Shown here: piece by piece, positions 45,796 through 54,105 of the stretch
Position numbering within the stretch: the first letter of the stretch is position 1
How the letters are laid out: every line of letters begins with the position of its first letter
Assembly: GCA_002436415.1 (NCBI GenBank)
Contig: DJMA01000029.1
Coordinates: forward strand, 1-64,000
DNA from: Bdellovibrionaceae bacterium UBA6502
Lineage (GTDB): Bacteria; Bdellovibrionota; Bdellovibrionia; Bdellovibrionales; UBA840
DNA: 64,000 nucleotides
Direction: 5' to 3'
Translations under genes and position numbers: made by a program
The notes under the pieces: model-generated
Databases searched by the model: none
Told to the model about the DNA's origin: nothing
What the model saw: the letters and a program-made list of their open reading frames with translations, nothing else

Positions 45796-47541
45796 CTAAG
45801 CCGATTCCTTATCATCCTCTCTTTTAGTTTCACACCAATCAAAGAAGCTTTTTAAATGAGTGGCATTTTTTTGTTTTCTAGTTTGGTTAATCAGTTTATT
45901 TGAAGCCAGACAGTAAAAGCGGCTTTTGGCCCGAGTTACTGACACATTTAATCTTCTGCCATCTCCTATAAAGCCCTTATCGCCTTTGAGGGTAGAATCT
46001 CTGTCGGCCCCTAAGGATAATAGAATGGTCTCTTTTTCTTGGCCTTGGAATCGTTCAACCGTATCAACCAAAATACTCTGAGCCACCATTACTCCAAACT
46101 TGTCTTGGAGCTTTGCACATACGGCACCTGCATGAGTTCGATGGGGGGTTACAATTCCTATTTCAGTTAGCGGTAAGCCACCTCTATTATGAATAGCCTC
46201 AACGAGATCAGCGACCATGCTCGCCTCATAAGGACTTGCGTTATTTATAGTTGCCCCATTATGCGCATGGAAATGTACAATACTTGCACTTGAAAACTTA
46301 CCCTCCTGGTTGAAGCCAGCTAGAATATCCCTCTCATTATTGCTAGTGTGTGGGTGGAGTTTACCTTGATAGAACCTATTTGATGACCAAGACTGAACTA
46401 CTTTATTCATGCGATATTGCGTTTCTAGCATGGGATAATTTTGTTTTTCAATTTCATATGAAAAAATATCTACTGAAGGTAGGTTATGTTTTTCAATATT
46501 TACCACTGGAGGAAGCTGTTTATGATCACCAAATTGAATCACCCTTGAACAAATACCGTCTAAAAAACTTTGAAAATAAATGGGAACCTGGCTTGCCTCA
46601 TCGATAATCAACACATCTATATCAGGTTTTGTATCAGATAATGCATACGAGTGTAGAGTAGCCCCTAAAACCTTAAAAGTTGTATCACCCGCAAACTCCC
46701 CTTTTGCCGAAAGAGCTTTAAAACTCCCACCTAACAAACGATCGGAATCACTCTCGTCATACAATTCAAACTTAATTCGATTTACATCACCAGCAACCCT
46801 AGCAACCTCATCAACACTAACTCCTGACCTGATCAACTTTGATAGCACGTTATCAACGGCTGAATGAGTAAGGGAAGCCACTCCAACTTTTAAACCACTA
46901 TCAATAAGTATTTTTATTAGGCTAACAATCAGATGGGTTTTACCTGTGCCGGGAGGCCCCTGAACTAAGCCATTTAGATCATTTTCAACTAAGAAAGATA
47001 CAGCTTCTTTTTGAACCGTGTTTAAACCCCTTGTATGTTTACTCATACCTTGTTTGATTGATTTAAGACTTATTTTTTTATGGCTAGCTTTTAAACCTGA
47101 GTCATCGATTGCTAGTAGTTTTTTTCGAAGGTTCCAATGAATTCCGGCACTGTTTGCTGGTAATAAAAAGAGCTCTGCCTCAGCCCCAAACATCTTTAAA
47201 GTATTTGGCAAAAATACTTCAACAAGCCCAGGCGCAGGAAAACCCACAAACTTGATGTGGCTTGAAGTAGCTATTTTTAGCTTTTTTGTTTTTGGATCAA
47301 TAACTGCAACATTAACCGTTTCGCCGGCTCGGTACCGACAAAAATAGGTATCTCTAACCTGAAACAAAACCCCAGCGTCTTCATTTGAGACAGCACGTAA
47401 AGGCCCTAAAACATCTCCCTCAAGAAGCAGCTCCTCAGGGCTCTTCTCTAAAAACCTGCCATGACTAGCCTTTTCTGCATTAGCCACCCGGGCTAAGAAA
47501 CTAGCCAAGTTATTTGCATCAATATCACGATGTTTCGCCAA
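45796..47541 (-). CDS. Superfamily 1 DNA/RNA helicase (UPF1/Dna2-like)
   Basis: A 581-residue single-chain helicase. All SF1B motifs are present in order: Walker A GPPGTGKT (195-202), motif Ia SLTHSAVDNVL, Walker B LIIDEASQ (D314, E315), motif III GDHKQLPP, motif IV-like ETQYRMN, GIVTPHRTHA, motif V VDTVERFQGQEKE, motif VI NVSVTRAKSRFY. It matches the AAA_11/AAA_12 group and lacks a UvrD C-terminal or nuclease domain. The N-terminal 170 residues include an OB-like region. It may act in DNA repair or RNA metabolism. The gene is the last chromosomal gene before the ssrA island: the left attachment repeat is 87 bp upstream of its start. Confidence 0.9.
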   Translation of the reverse strand: MAKHRDIDANNLASFLARVANAEKASHGRFLEKSPEELLLEGDVLGPLRAVSNEDAGVLFQVRDTYFCRYRAGETVNVAVIDPKTKKLKIATSSHIKFVGFPAPGLVEVFLPNTLKMFGAEAELFLLPANSAGIHWNLRKKLLAIDDSGLKASHKKISLKSIKQGMSKHTRGLNTVQKEAVSFLVENDLNGLVQGPPGTGKTHLIVSLIKILIDSGLKVGVASLTHSAVDNVLSKLIRSGVSVDEVARVAGDVNRIKFELYDESDSDRLLGGSFKALSAKGEFAGDTTFKVLGATLHSYALSDTKPDIDVLIIDEASQVPIYFQSFLDGICSRVIQFGDHKQLPPVVNIEKHNLPSVDIFSYEIEKQNYPMLETQYRMNKVVQSWSSNRFYQGKLHPHTSNNERDILAGFNQEGKFSSASIVHFHAHNGATINNASPYEASMVADLVEAIHNRGGLPLTEIGIVTPHRTHAGAVCAKLQDKFGVMVAQSILVDTVERFQGQEKETILLSLGADRDSTLKGDKGFIGDGRRLNVSVTRAKSRFYCLASNKLINQTRKQKNATHLKSFFDWCETKREDDKESA

Positions 47542-47627
47542 TAAATACTCCGATTAGTTTTGTTTACCTATCGGTAGGTATTGGAAAAGGTTGAGGAGGT
47601 ATTGTGAGTTGGGGGGGGGAATGGTGG

Positions 47628-47643
47628 GGCGGAGGGAATCGAA
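47628..47643 (-). repeat. Left attachment site (distal)
   Basis: GGCGGAGGGAATCGAA is identical to the tmRNA T-arm/acceptor segment; the flanking TGGTGG just outside also matches, with one base missing. It lies outside any gene. Confidence 0.85.
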
Positions 47644-47697
47644 TACTATAGCTAAACATATGTTTTTACTTATGTATTTTTAGAAAAACCGTATTAA

Positions 47698-47715
47698 TAC
47701 CCCCATTTATACCCC
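47698..47715 (+). promoter_or_regulatory. Possible integrase arm-type sites, left
   Basis: TACCCCC, 5 bp, TACCCC. The same unit with the same 5-bp gap occurs at the other end (53973-53990). Confidence 0.4.
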
Positions 47716-47806
47716 TTTCTTTATCTGGTCTTTTAAATATTACCGGCTGTAGATTTCTTATAATAATAACACCAAAAAGTGTAAAATTGAGGCAAAATGC
47801 CAATTA

Positions 47807-47880
47807 TTGTAAAGTATAAAAAAACAAATTACGCTACAAAAAGCTAGAATTTTAGTATTTTTATTACATTTGTAAAGTAT
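47807..47880 (+). promoter_or_regulatory. Direct-repeat operator candidates for the HTH-ImmA gene
   Basis: TTGTAAAGTAT occurs at 47807-47817 and 47870-47880, the second about 51 bp before the start codon. Position and identity suggest autoregulatory binding by the Xre domain. The 390 bp between helicase and this gene otherwise contain only the attachment and arm-type sites. Confidence 0.4.
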
Positions 47881-47931
47881 TATTTAACTTTTTGCTTTAC
47901 CAACCGATATAATAGGTATAGAGGATATGCT

Positions 47932-49128
47932 ATGGACCTAGAGTTTTTAAGAACCAAAATATCTGAAAAGTTTGAATCAATGGAAAAATTCGCCGATTCA
48001 ATTTCTGTTAATCGGGTTACGGTTTCCAATTGGCTTAGAAAAAAACATGAACCAGAGAGTAATCGACTCTTTGATATAGTAGATGCATTAGAGTTAACTC
48101 CAACTGAAGTAGATATTTTGATGGGTGAACCACCAATTTCAGTTGTTTTTAGAAAAATAGGGAGAACCCCTTCCGAAAAATCCGTCAGATCTTCCAGCGA
48201 GGAAATCGCTGATACATTTTTCAAGATTAACAATTCTAAGCACCCCGTTAGAAATAATATATACCCAATTACGGTGCGCGGAGTAGCAGACCCTATTAGA
48301 ATAGCGAACCATATCAGAAATTTTCTAGGCCTAAAAAATAATGAGCCAGTTATTTTAAATGAGGTTCTAGTAGAACTAAAAAGAAACAATATTGCTGTTT
48401 ATTTCATTCCGTTTAAAAAATTAGATATTTCTCTACCCGACAATTCCTCTAGCCATCGAGAAGTAGCTTTCTCTGCTTTTAAAGGTGACAAAAAACTCAT
48501 TTTTCTAGATACAGAAAGAACTAGAGATGGCATCACCTTCGATATTTGTCATGAACTTGCACACATCCTTCTTGACCATCGCGAAACAACGGATGACGAA
48601 GAGAAACTTTGCAATTTAGTAGCACAAGAACTCGTGATGCCCAAAGACTTGATAAATAATAATGATGAATTTACTCCCTTTTTAAATGCAAAAACACCAT
48701 GGAGTAAAATGGTCAACAGGTTCAATCATTTTATCGCGGAATATGACTGGAGCCCAAAAGGATTAGCTCTTGCATTAGCAAATCAAGGCCTGATTAAACG
48801 AGGAAGTCATCAGTTTAAAAAACTAATGAAACTAGATTCATTATGGAGAAGTAAGCAAAAAACTATTGATCAAATATATTTTTCGAATCTTGTAAATTTA
48901 GATTTTGATACCCTGGTGAAGTTTTTTTCTAAAACTATTTATTATGATAGAGATATATTTAAACCTTTTTTAGAATTGAAAGAAGCTGCCCTTGAAGGTC
49001 GATTGTCTAACCGAAGACTTGCAACATTATTAAATATCGACTCAGGTGACGCTGAAGAGCTTATACGTTCTTGGGAAGAAGATATCAGTACCGAGGGCCC
49101 TGAAGTTGAACAAGAACAACAATCATAA
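47932..49128 (+). CDS. Xre HTH fused to ImmA/IrrE peptidase (antitoxin/regulator)
   Basis: A 398-residue protein. Residues about 5-60 form an Xre helix-turn-helix (EKFADSISVNRVTVSNWLRKKHEPESNRLFDIVDAL). Residues about 130-260 are an ImmA/IrrE metallopeptidase domain with ICHELAHILLDH (H207, E208, H211) and the downstream EKLCNLVAQELVMP. The C-terminal 130 residues are helical and unassigned. AGAGGA precedes the ATG. Such proteins typically repress their own operon and are inactivated by self-cleavage or inducer; in pairs with a downstream PIN protein they act as antitoxin-like partners. The next gene overlaps its end. Confidence 0.88.
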   Translation: MDLEFLRTKISEKFESMEKFADSISVNRVTVSNWLRKKHEPESNRLFDIVDALELTPTEVDILMGEPPISVVFRKIGRTPSEKSVRSSSEEIADTFFKINNSKHPVRNNIYPITVRGVADPIRIANHIRNFLGLKNNEPVILNEVLVELKRNNIAVYFIPFKKLDISLPDNSSSHREVAFSAFKGDKKLIFLDTERTRDGITFDICHELAHILLDHRETTDDEEKLCNLVAQELVMPKDLINNNDEFTPFLNAKTPWSKMVNRFNHFIAEYDWSPKGLALALANQGLIKRGSHQFKKLMKLDSLWRSKQKTIDQIYFSNLVNLDFDTLVKFFSKTIYYDRDIFKPFLELKEAALEGRLSNRRLATLLNIDSGDAEELIRSWEEDISTEGPEVEQEQQS

Positions 49129-49747
49129 TAACAAAGAATGTAAGTTAATAATTTGTGATACTAATGTAGTTGTATTGATGTACTTGTTTAAAAAATCAGT
49201 TATGTTTGATACTTCTTATAAATTTGGAAAAGTTAAGGTGCATCCCTGCGTTATAGACCAATTACAAAATTGGGTAGATAGAAAAGCCAAAAAATTCCAA
49301 AAATTCGGGGGAGAGCTTATAAACGATATAATAGCAAAAGTATCCTTGTACACTTCAGACATAAAAGAGCCAACCTATGCGCAACGCGAGCGGAGTATTA
49401 AAATACTCCAAATTATTGAGGGGAATCTTGATAATAGTGAGATGAGCATGGCTACTGATAAAGTTGATCAAAACTTACTAGTTCTTGCATATGTCAACCA
49501 AGCCTATTTGGCCACTCAAGAAAAAACCATGAAAAGCATCGGAAGTAAATCCTTACCTAAAGGTAGAGTTGTTAGATTCGAACACCTAGCTTTGGACCTA
49601 ATTGAACAAAGAAAATTAACATATCAAGACATTCAAACAGGTATGCATAGTCTAAACCATTACAATGAGATACTAGACTCGACCTTAAAAGCAAAGATAT
49701 GGGAATCTGCAAGAGCATTGTGCCAAGAGGACTCTGATCAAATATAA
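49106..49747 (+). CDS. PIN-domain ribonuclease-like protein (putative toxin)
   Basis: A 213-residue protein when started at TTG 49106, which follows GAGGG by 8 nt; a GTG at 49046 would extend it deep into the previous gene and is less likely. The first PIN motif is LIICDTNVVVLMYLF (D18). The later TDKVDQNLLVLAYVNQAYLATQEKTMK matches the second and third acidic motifs (VDxxLLxLA, TxDxxL, with QE for ND). PIN proteins cleave RNA with metal ions. Overlap by 23 bp with the HTH-ImmA gene indicates coupling and a toxin-antitoxin-like or defence module. Confidence 0.75.
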   Translation: MNKNNNHNNKECKLIICDTNVVVLMYLFKKSVMFDTSYKFGKVKVHPCVIDQLQNWVDRKAKKFQKFGGELINDIIAKVSLYTSDIKEPTYAQRERSIKILQIIEGNLDNSEMSMATDKVDQNLLVLAYVNQAYLATQEKTMKSIGSKSLPKGRVVRFEHLALDLIEQRKLTYQDIQTGMHSLNHYNEILDSTLKAKIWESARALCQEDSDQI

Positions 49748-49799
49748 ATTAAATTTGTAAGAACGTCCTTCTTGACTCATTTAATTAATAATGAATTAC

Positions 49800-50174
49800 C
49801 TATAACTTTCCTGAAAGCTGCTTCAGTCTTTCATTTAAATCAAAATCTGACATATTTTCGAACTCATCATTATCTCTTTCCTTATCTTCGTTAACAGGTT
49901 TGTCCGCCCACCCACACAAATTTTTAAGACAAAATATCAACATAGTATTATCACCACTTGAAGCTTTCTGAATTGCCCGCCTGACTAAGTCATAGCGGGT
50001 AAAAACCATATTTTGTTCGCGAAACTCCGCAAAAGTCTGCCCGGTAGCTTCTTTTATTCTTCTCTCAATGGTGTCCTCAGAGCATTTGAAAAATGCAGCG
50101 CAATCCTTCAGAGTCGGTTTTAATCTACAAAGCGCCGATAGTTCTTCAATGTCTATTACAATAAGATTTGCCAT
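49800..50174 (-). CDS. Small HTH protein, terminase-small-subunit-like
   Basis: A 124-residue protein. LKDCAAFFKCSEDTIERRIKEATGQTFAEFRE has helix-turn-helix character, and AIQKASSGDNTMLIFCLKNLCGWADKP is the pattern (gDxTMLIFxLKNxxGWxDK) seen in phage terminase small subunits and related DNA-binding proteins. The C-terminus is acidic. GGGGAG lies before the ATG. It is the last gene of the leftward island operon. Without a large subunit nearby it is unlikely to package DNA by itself. Confidence 0.6.
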   Translation of the reverse strand: MANLIVIDIEELSALCRLKPTLKDCAAFFKCSEDTIERRIKEATGQTFAEFREQNMVFTRYDLVRRAIQKASSGDNTMLIFCLKNLCGWADKPVNEDKERDNDEFENMSDFDLNERLKQLSGKL

Positions 50175-50176
50175 TA

Positions 50177-50386
50177 TTAACTCCCCTTCTCCGAAAATAT
50201 TTCTATCAACTTATTCAGCCGATCTTTCGGCACTTCCTTATCTCGCTTTAATTTTATTAACTCTTTTAAAAGTTGATTTCGTCGCCCCCTTGGGATTTCG
50301 CCAGCCGAAGTAATTAATGATGAAAAACCAAGATTAGAAAAATTAGTAAGTATAACCTTGAGAAACTCCCTATCCTGCCAACTCAT
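50177..50386 (-). CDS. Small island protein
   Basis: 69 residues when started at ATG 50386 (MSWQDREF), which follows GGGGGAAA and overlaps the end of the DUF3987 gene by 17 bp. It is basic and helical (RRNQLLKELIKLKRDK). The function is unknown. Its tight packing between two island genes makes it real. Confidence 0.55.
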   Translation of the reverse strand: MSWQDREFLKVILTNFSNLGFSSLITSAGEIPRGRRNQLLKELIKLKRDKEVPKDRLNKLIEIFSEKGS

Positions 50387-51659
50387 TACTATTTCCCCCT
50401 GATTTATTTTCTTTATGTCGTATGTCGTACCAAATTTCTTTCGTAGTCCCATTCTGATTAACTTTGTTCTTCTCTAATAACTTATGTTCTTCTAATAACG
50501 ATAATGCCCCTTCTATTATTATTTTTGATTTATTCCTATTAAAGAGATCCCTTATTTCGGTCCTAGAAACCCCCTCTTCACTTTCCCTTGCAAAGCTAAG
50601 AATTTTGTCGGCAACCTCATCCCCCGTAGATTCCCCAAATATGAATCGTGCTGAATTTTCACAATACTTCCAAAACTCAAATGCTGCTTCGAGATGTGTA
50701 CGTGATATTATATTTTTTCCGTCTAATACTGCGTACAAACAAGCTATCCTCATTACCTGAGCCTCTGCTCTACCTGTTACTGCCCCAAAGGTGCCTAAAT
50801 GCCCTATTGATAAATTAGAGTAGATTGAGCGCCAAAGATCTGTTGCATCTTTACCCCTTTTAATTAGACCAATGTCTTTTCCTTCTAATACTTTTCTTTT
50901 TATAAAGTCTGAATAGAAATCAAATTGAGCCTGATCTAAATTGCCGCCTTCCGGAAGTAGTTTGCTGCGCTTTACACAAACCCACAGAAATCTATTTCCA
51001 AAGCCATTCCCCGCTTCATTATCCTTTAGATATTTATTCAGCTCTCTTTTGGTAACATGACCAATAATGGATATATGGGGCTCAGTCGCCTTTACGGGAT
51101 TATTCTTTGTCATTATATTTAGATCTTTCCCATCCCAGGCATTTCGCAAAATCGCAGATAGTGTATTTCCTTCGCGGCTAAGAACTTTTAAAATGGATGC
51201 AAACTCGGATTCTTCACTAAGTAAACGCTTATCGAGAATTTGCTCCCCGCCATCTTCAGACTCTGGGTCTTTTAGGGCCCATATAAGCCCCTCCCCGCTG
51301 CATAGGCCTGACTTTAAACTATTCTGAACCCAATCCCTATCTATGGCCTTTGCAAGCTTAAGAGCATAGCCCCAGGAAGTGCCCTTTCTCCCTTTCGAAG
51401 ATTGGCCAACCATAGTCGCAAATAAGTTCAAACCATGCCTGTCTGCCTCTGCTTTAAAATGTGGGTTACGACCTACGACATTACCGACAACCACCATCAT
51501 TTGAGATAAAAGAGCGATAGGGTCTGCTTCTGTATGTGGTTCTATTGCATTAACCAATTCACCGAGAGGCCCATAAAAAGCCTCTTTAGACATTGCATTT
51601 GGCCAATCAGATTTAGTATCATTAAAACTAGGAATGACTTTGGAGGTACTGCTTCTCAT
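50370..51659 (-). CDS. DUF3987 (YfjI-like) putative replication ATPase
   Basis: 429 residues from the ATG at 51659, chosen for the GGAGG ribosome site 7 nt upstream and the TAATG overlap with the preceding gene; an ATG 13 codons earlier is less suitable. WPNAMSKEAFYGPLGELVNAIEPHTEADPIALLSQMMVVVGNVVGRNPHF starts the DUF3987 domain. VGQSSKGRKGTSWGYAL serves as a P-loop-like segment. GHVTKRELNKYL...NGFGNRFLWVCVKR is the family's conserved core. Proteins of this family are primase/helicase-like replication factors of integrative and P4-like elements. Confidence 0.85.
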   Translation of the reverse strand: MRSSTSKVIPSFNDTKSDWPNAMSKEAFYGPLGELVNAIEPHTEADPIALLSQMMVVVGNVVGRNPHFKAEADRHGLNLFATMVGQSSKGRKGTSWGYALKLAKAIDRDWVQNSLKSGLCSGEGLIWALKDPESEDGGEQILDKRLLSEESEFASILKVLSREGNTLSAILRNAWDGKDLNIMTKNNPVKATEPHISIIGHVTKRELNKYLKDNEAGNGFGNRFLWVCVKRSKLLPEGGNLDQAQFDFYSDFIKRKVLEGKDIGLIKRGKDATDLWRSIYSNLSIGHLGTFGAVTGRAEAQVMRIACLYAVLDGKNIISRTHLEAAFEFWKYCENSARFIFGESTGDEVADKILSFARESEEGVSRTEIRDLFNRNKSKIIIEGALSLLEEHKLLEKNKVNQNGTTKEIWYDIRHKENKSGGNSNELAG

Positions 51660-51892
51660 TAGCTTGCCTCCTTTATTTTTCTTTCTAACAACTTCCACCG
51701 ATCAGCAAATAGGGCTAGTAATTTAGCCCCCGAGTTTCTAACATCAGTAGAATAACTATCCATACCATCTGATGTTTCACTCTCAAATTTAGCGATTTCC
51801 TCTAATAATTTCTTAGTAGTTATCCTCAAAGAAATTGCTTCTTGTTGTTTAGCTTTGTAGTCAAAGATTTTGTCATAAGAGGAATTAAACAT
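51659..51892 (-). CDS. Small island protein
   Basis: 77 residues from the ATG at 51892, which overlaps the end of the AlpA gene by 8 bp. Helical and charged (TTKKLLEEIAKFESETS). No family is recognised. It is followed by the DUF3987 gene with a TAATG overlap. Upstream ATG/GTG codons would run into AlpA. Confidence 0.55.
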   Translation of the reverse strand: MFNSSYDKIFDYKAKQQEAISLRITTKKLLEEIAKFESETSDGMDSYSTDVRNSGAKLLALFADRWKLLERKIKEAS

Positions 51893-52091
51893 CGTCACCC
51901 CCTTGTTCCAATTCGGATTGCTCAATTCTTTCATTGATCCAATCCGCAATAGCCTTTTCACTCCAACCAACAGATCTTGCCCCAAGCTTGATCGGCTTTG
52001 GAAAGTTTCCTTCTTTAATTTTTTCGTAAATGCTTGATTGAGGTAGCCCTGTTATTTCAGCTACTACTGGTAAACGTAAAATTCTATTCAT
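51885..52091 (-). CDS. AlpA-family excisionase/regulator
   Basis: A 68-residue MerR-like helix-turn-helix. RLPVVAEITGLPQSSIYEKIKEGNFPKPIKLGARSVGWSEKAIADWINER is the complete AlpA signature. AlpA proteins activate integrase or excision genes of P4-like prophages. AAGGAG precedes the ATG. It is third in the leftward operon that starts with the integrase. Confidence 0.93.
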   Translation of the reverse strand: MNRILRLPVVAEITGLPQSSIYEKIKEGNFPKPIKLGARSVGWSEKAIADWINERIEQSELEQGGDDV

Positions 52092-52176
52092 CTCTAGACT
52101 CCTTGATTAGGTTTCAGACCACACCATAGAAGCTAAGGCAGACTTTTAATTTGGTTCATTTAATTAATAGTCAGGT

Positions 52177-52728
52177 TTATAGTCCTTTCTTTAGGGGCGG
52201 TGTGTAACCTCTCAATACTTCTTCATCTGTCATATCCCAGATTCCTGCCCTTATGACTTGCTCGGCTAAAATGCTCGAATAGGTTTTATTTGATGAAATC
52301 AAAGGCTTCACTCTTTTTTGATAGGTGTTCTTTATCGAATATTTAGTTGCTTTAGCTTTTTTCCATATAGGCTTTTTTGCTAAATTGTCATACATTGACT
52401 GGAAGCTATGATCTGGATTTTTCATAAAATAGTCAAAAGAGTCCATCCAAAGACGAGCTATCATTAAATCCGTCCACCCTGTTTTTCTCCCTGCCATTTT
52501 TTCGTTATGGACATACAATTGTAAATCAGGATGAAACTCCAAAAATACCTCTTCAACAAGTGGTGTAATATCTTTCTTTTTGAAGCCGAGCCTCTTGGCT
52601 TCCTCCTCGATAATCTTGTTTGCCTTGCATTCTATCTCATCAACATTATTAAACATATTACCTGCCAATCTAGCAGGGCTCTGCCTGTGATTGAGAGTAA
52701 GTTTCAGCCCTCTCTTTTTCTTACTCAC
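52177..52728 (-). CDS. Hypothetical protein downstream of integrase
   Basis: A 183-residue basic protein starting at GTG, overlapping the integrase stop by 8 bp (GTGAGTAA). It is largely helical with many Lys/Trp (WKKAKATKYSIKNTYQKRVK). It has no signal peptide and no recognised domain. Its position between int and alpA and its basic charge would fit a DNA-binding accessory role, which is inference. Confidence 0.6.
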   Translation of the reverse strand: MSKKKRGLKLTLNHRQSPARLAGNMFNNVDEIECKANKIIEEEAKRLGFKKKDITPLVEEVFLEFHPDLQLYVHNEKMAGRKTGWTDLMIARLWMDSFDYFMKNPDHSFQSMYDNLAKKPIWKKAKATKYSIKNTYQKRVKPLISSNKTYSSILAEQVIRAGIWDMTDEEVLRGYTPPLKKGL

Positions 52729-53941
52729 CTACTTTCTCCCTTTTAAACTGAACTAATACATTATTTTTTTTAATTTCATCAAGATAGTCAGACCACTTTT
52801 GCATCATATCCCGCCTCTGCTCCAAGTGAGCCGTTCTGTTGTAAGCCCTCCCATTTGGATCACGTACTGCATGAGCTAATTGGTGTTCAATTAAATGTGG
52901 AGGAAACTCTAATACTTCATCTAGAATAGTTCGAGCCATAGCCCTAAAACCATGACCGCTCATTTCTTCTTTCGCATATCCCATACGCCTAAGAGCTGCT
53001 AAAATTGTATTTTCTGACATAGGGCGCTGCTTGCTTCGCAAACTTGGGAACACATAAAGGCCGTTCCCCGTAATAGGGCGTATTTCTTTAAGTATACCTA
53101 GCGCCTGCTCTGACAATGGTACAATATGTTCTGTTTCAGTCTTTGAAACTAAGTAGCGCCATTCTCTAGTGGAAAAATCTATATCTTCCCACTTTGCTGT
53201 TCGAAGCTCCCCTGGCCTTACGAAAACCAATGGCGCAAACTGTAGTGCTGATTTAATAATAAAAGTTCCCTGAAACGCATCGATCGCTCTCAATAACTCC
53301 CCAACTGCATGAGGCTCAGTAATGGCAGCGAAGTGACTACCCTTTGACGGAGCCAATGCACCTCTTAAATCAGGCGTAGGATCTCTTTGAAGCTTTCCTG
53401 TTGCAACGCCATAACGGAAAATCTGACTACAATTTTGAAGGGCTCTATGAGCAGATTCTATTGCACCCCTATTTTCAATTCTCTGAACACAATGAAGTAC
53501 GTCTTGCGGGCTTAAACTTGCTATTGGCTTTGCGCCGAGCCACGGGAAAATATCTTTTTCAAGTCTTCTGAGGATTCTATTAGAATGGCTATCAACCCAA
53601 GTTGAGCTGAACTTTGAATGCCATTCCCTACCAACAGATTCAAACGTATTTAAAGCTTCGTCAAACAGACCATTCTTTTCAGCCTTCCTATGTTCGCTAG
53701 GATCAACACCATCAGCTAAAAGGACTCTAAATTCATCCCTTCTAGAGCGAGCCTTCTTGAGGGATACCTCTGGGTATAAACCTAAAGACAAAAGCTTCTC
53801 CTTTTTCATAAACCTGTACTTGAATCGCCATCTCTTGGCACCTTTGGGAGTGATTTCGAGATATAAGCCCTTAGAATCAAAGCTCTTATAAGTCTTCTCT
53901 TTAGCTTTTAGATTTTTAACAGAAGTATCAGTTAAACTCAT
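52721..53941 (-). CDS. P4-type tyrosine integrase
   Basis: A 406-residue site-specific recombinase. The N-terminal 90 residues match the DUF4102 arm-binding domain (LTDTSVKNLKAKEKTY...GLYLEITPKGAKRWRFKYRF...LSLGLYPEVSLKKAR). A SAM-like core domain follows and then the catalytic domain with R242 (VRPGELR), H330 and R333 (GHGFRAMAR), H357 (QLAHAV) and Y367 (AYNRT). All catalytic residues are present. The gene lies next to the tmRNA 3' end, its attachment site. A TACCCCC motif sits between its ribosome site (GGAGGAG) and start codon, possibly allowing the enzyme to repress itself. Confidence 0.95.
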   Translation of the reverse strand: MSLTDTSVKNLKAKEKTYKSFDSKGLYLEITPKGAKRWRFKYRFMKKEKLLSLGLYPEVSLKKARSRRDEFRVLLADGVDPSEHRKAEKNGLFDEALNTFESVGREWHSKFSSTWVDSHSNRILRRLEKDIFPWLGAKPIASLSPQDVLHCVQRIENRGAIESAHRALQNCSQIFRYGVATGKLQRDPTPDLRGALAPSKGSHFAAITEPHAVGELLRAIDAFQGTFIIKSALQFAPLVFVRPGELRTAKWEDIDFSTREWRYLVSKTETEHIVPLSEQALGILKEIRPITGNGLYVFPSLRSKQRPMSENTILAALRRMGYAKEEMSGHGFRAMARTILDEVLEFPPHLIEHQLAHAVRDPNGRAYNRTAHLEQRRDMMQKWSDYLDEIKKNNVLVQFKREKVGE

Positions 53942-53942
53942 T

Positions 53943-53990
53943 TGGGGGTAACTCCTCCGGTAAAATTATGGTTACCCCCTTACATACCCC
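53943..53990. promoter_or_regulatory. Possible integrase arm-type sites, right
   Basis: TACCCCC (53973-53979), 5 bp, TACCCC (53985-53990), plus an inverted TACCCCC at 53943-53949 over the integrase translation start. They match the left-end pair in sequence and spacing. Confidence 0.45.
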
Positions 53991-54047
53991 AAAACAATCC
54001 CAGATTCCAGTGGACCTCCCCGGGTTATGTCAGAGTGCGAAACACAA

Positions 54048-54075
54048 TAAAAAAGGCCATTTAAGGCCATTTTTA
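54048..54075 (-). terminator. Possible tmRNA terminator
   Basis: On the minus strand, AAAATGGCC, a 6-nt loop and GGCCTTTTTT. The stem is short (four G-C pairs plus A-T) but a T-run follows, about 30 bp after the tmRNA 3' end. Confidence 0.45.
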
Positions 54076-54105
54076 GAGTTTACCAGAATTTATCGGAATT
54101 GTATT

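Noticed and set aside
47628..47643. A tRNA gene at the left repeat
   Set aside because: Only the T-arm/acceptor segment is present; there is no anticodon or D arm. It is an attachment-site copy of tmRNA. No tRNA was found elsewhere in the window.
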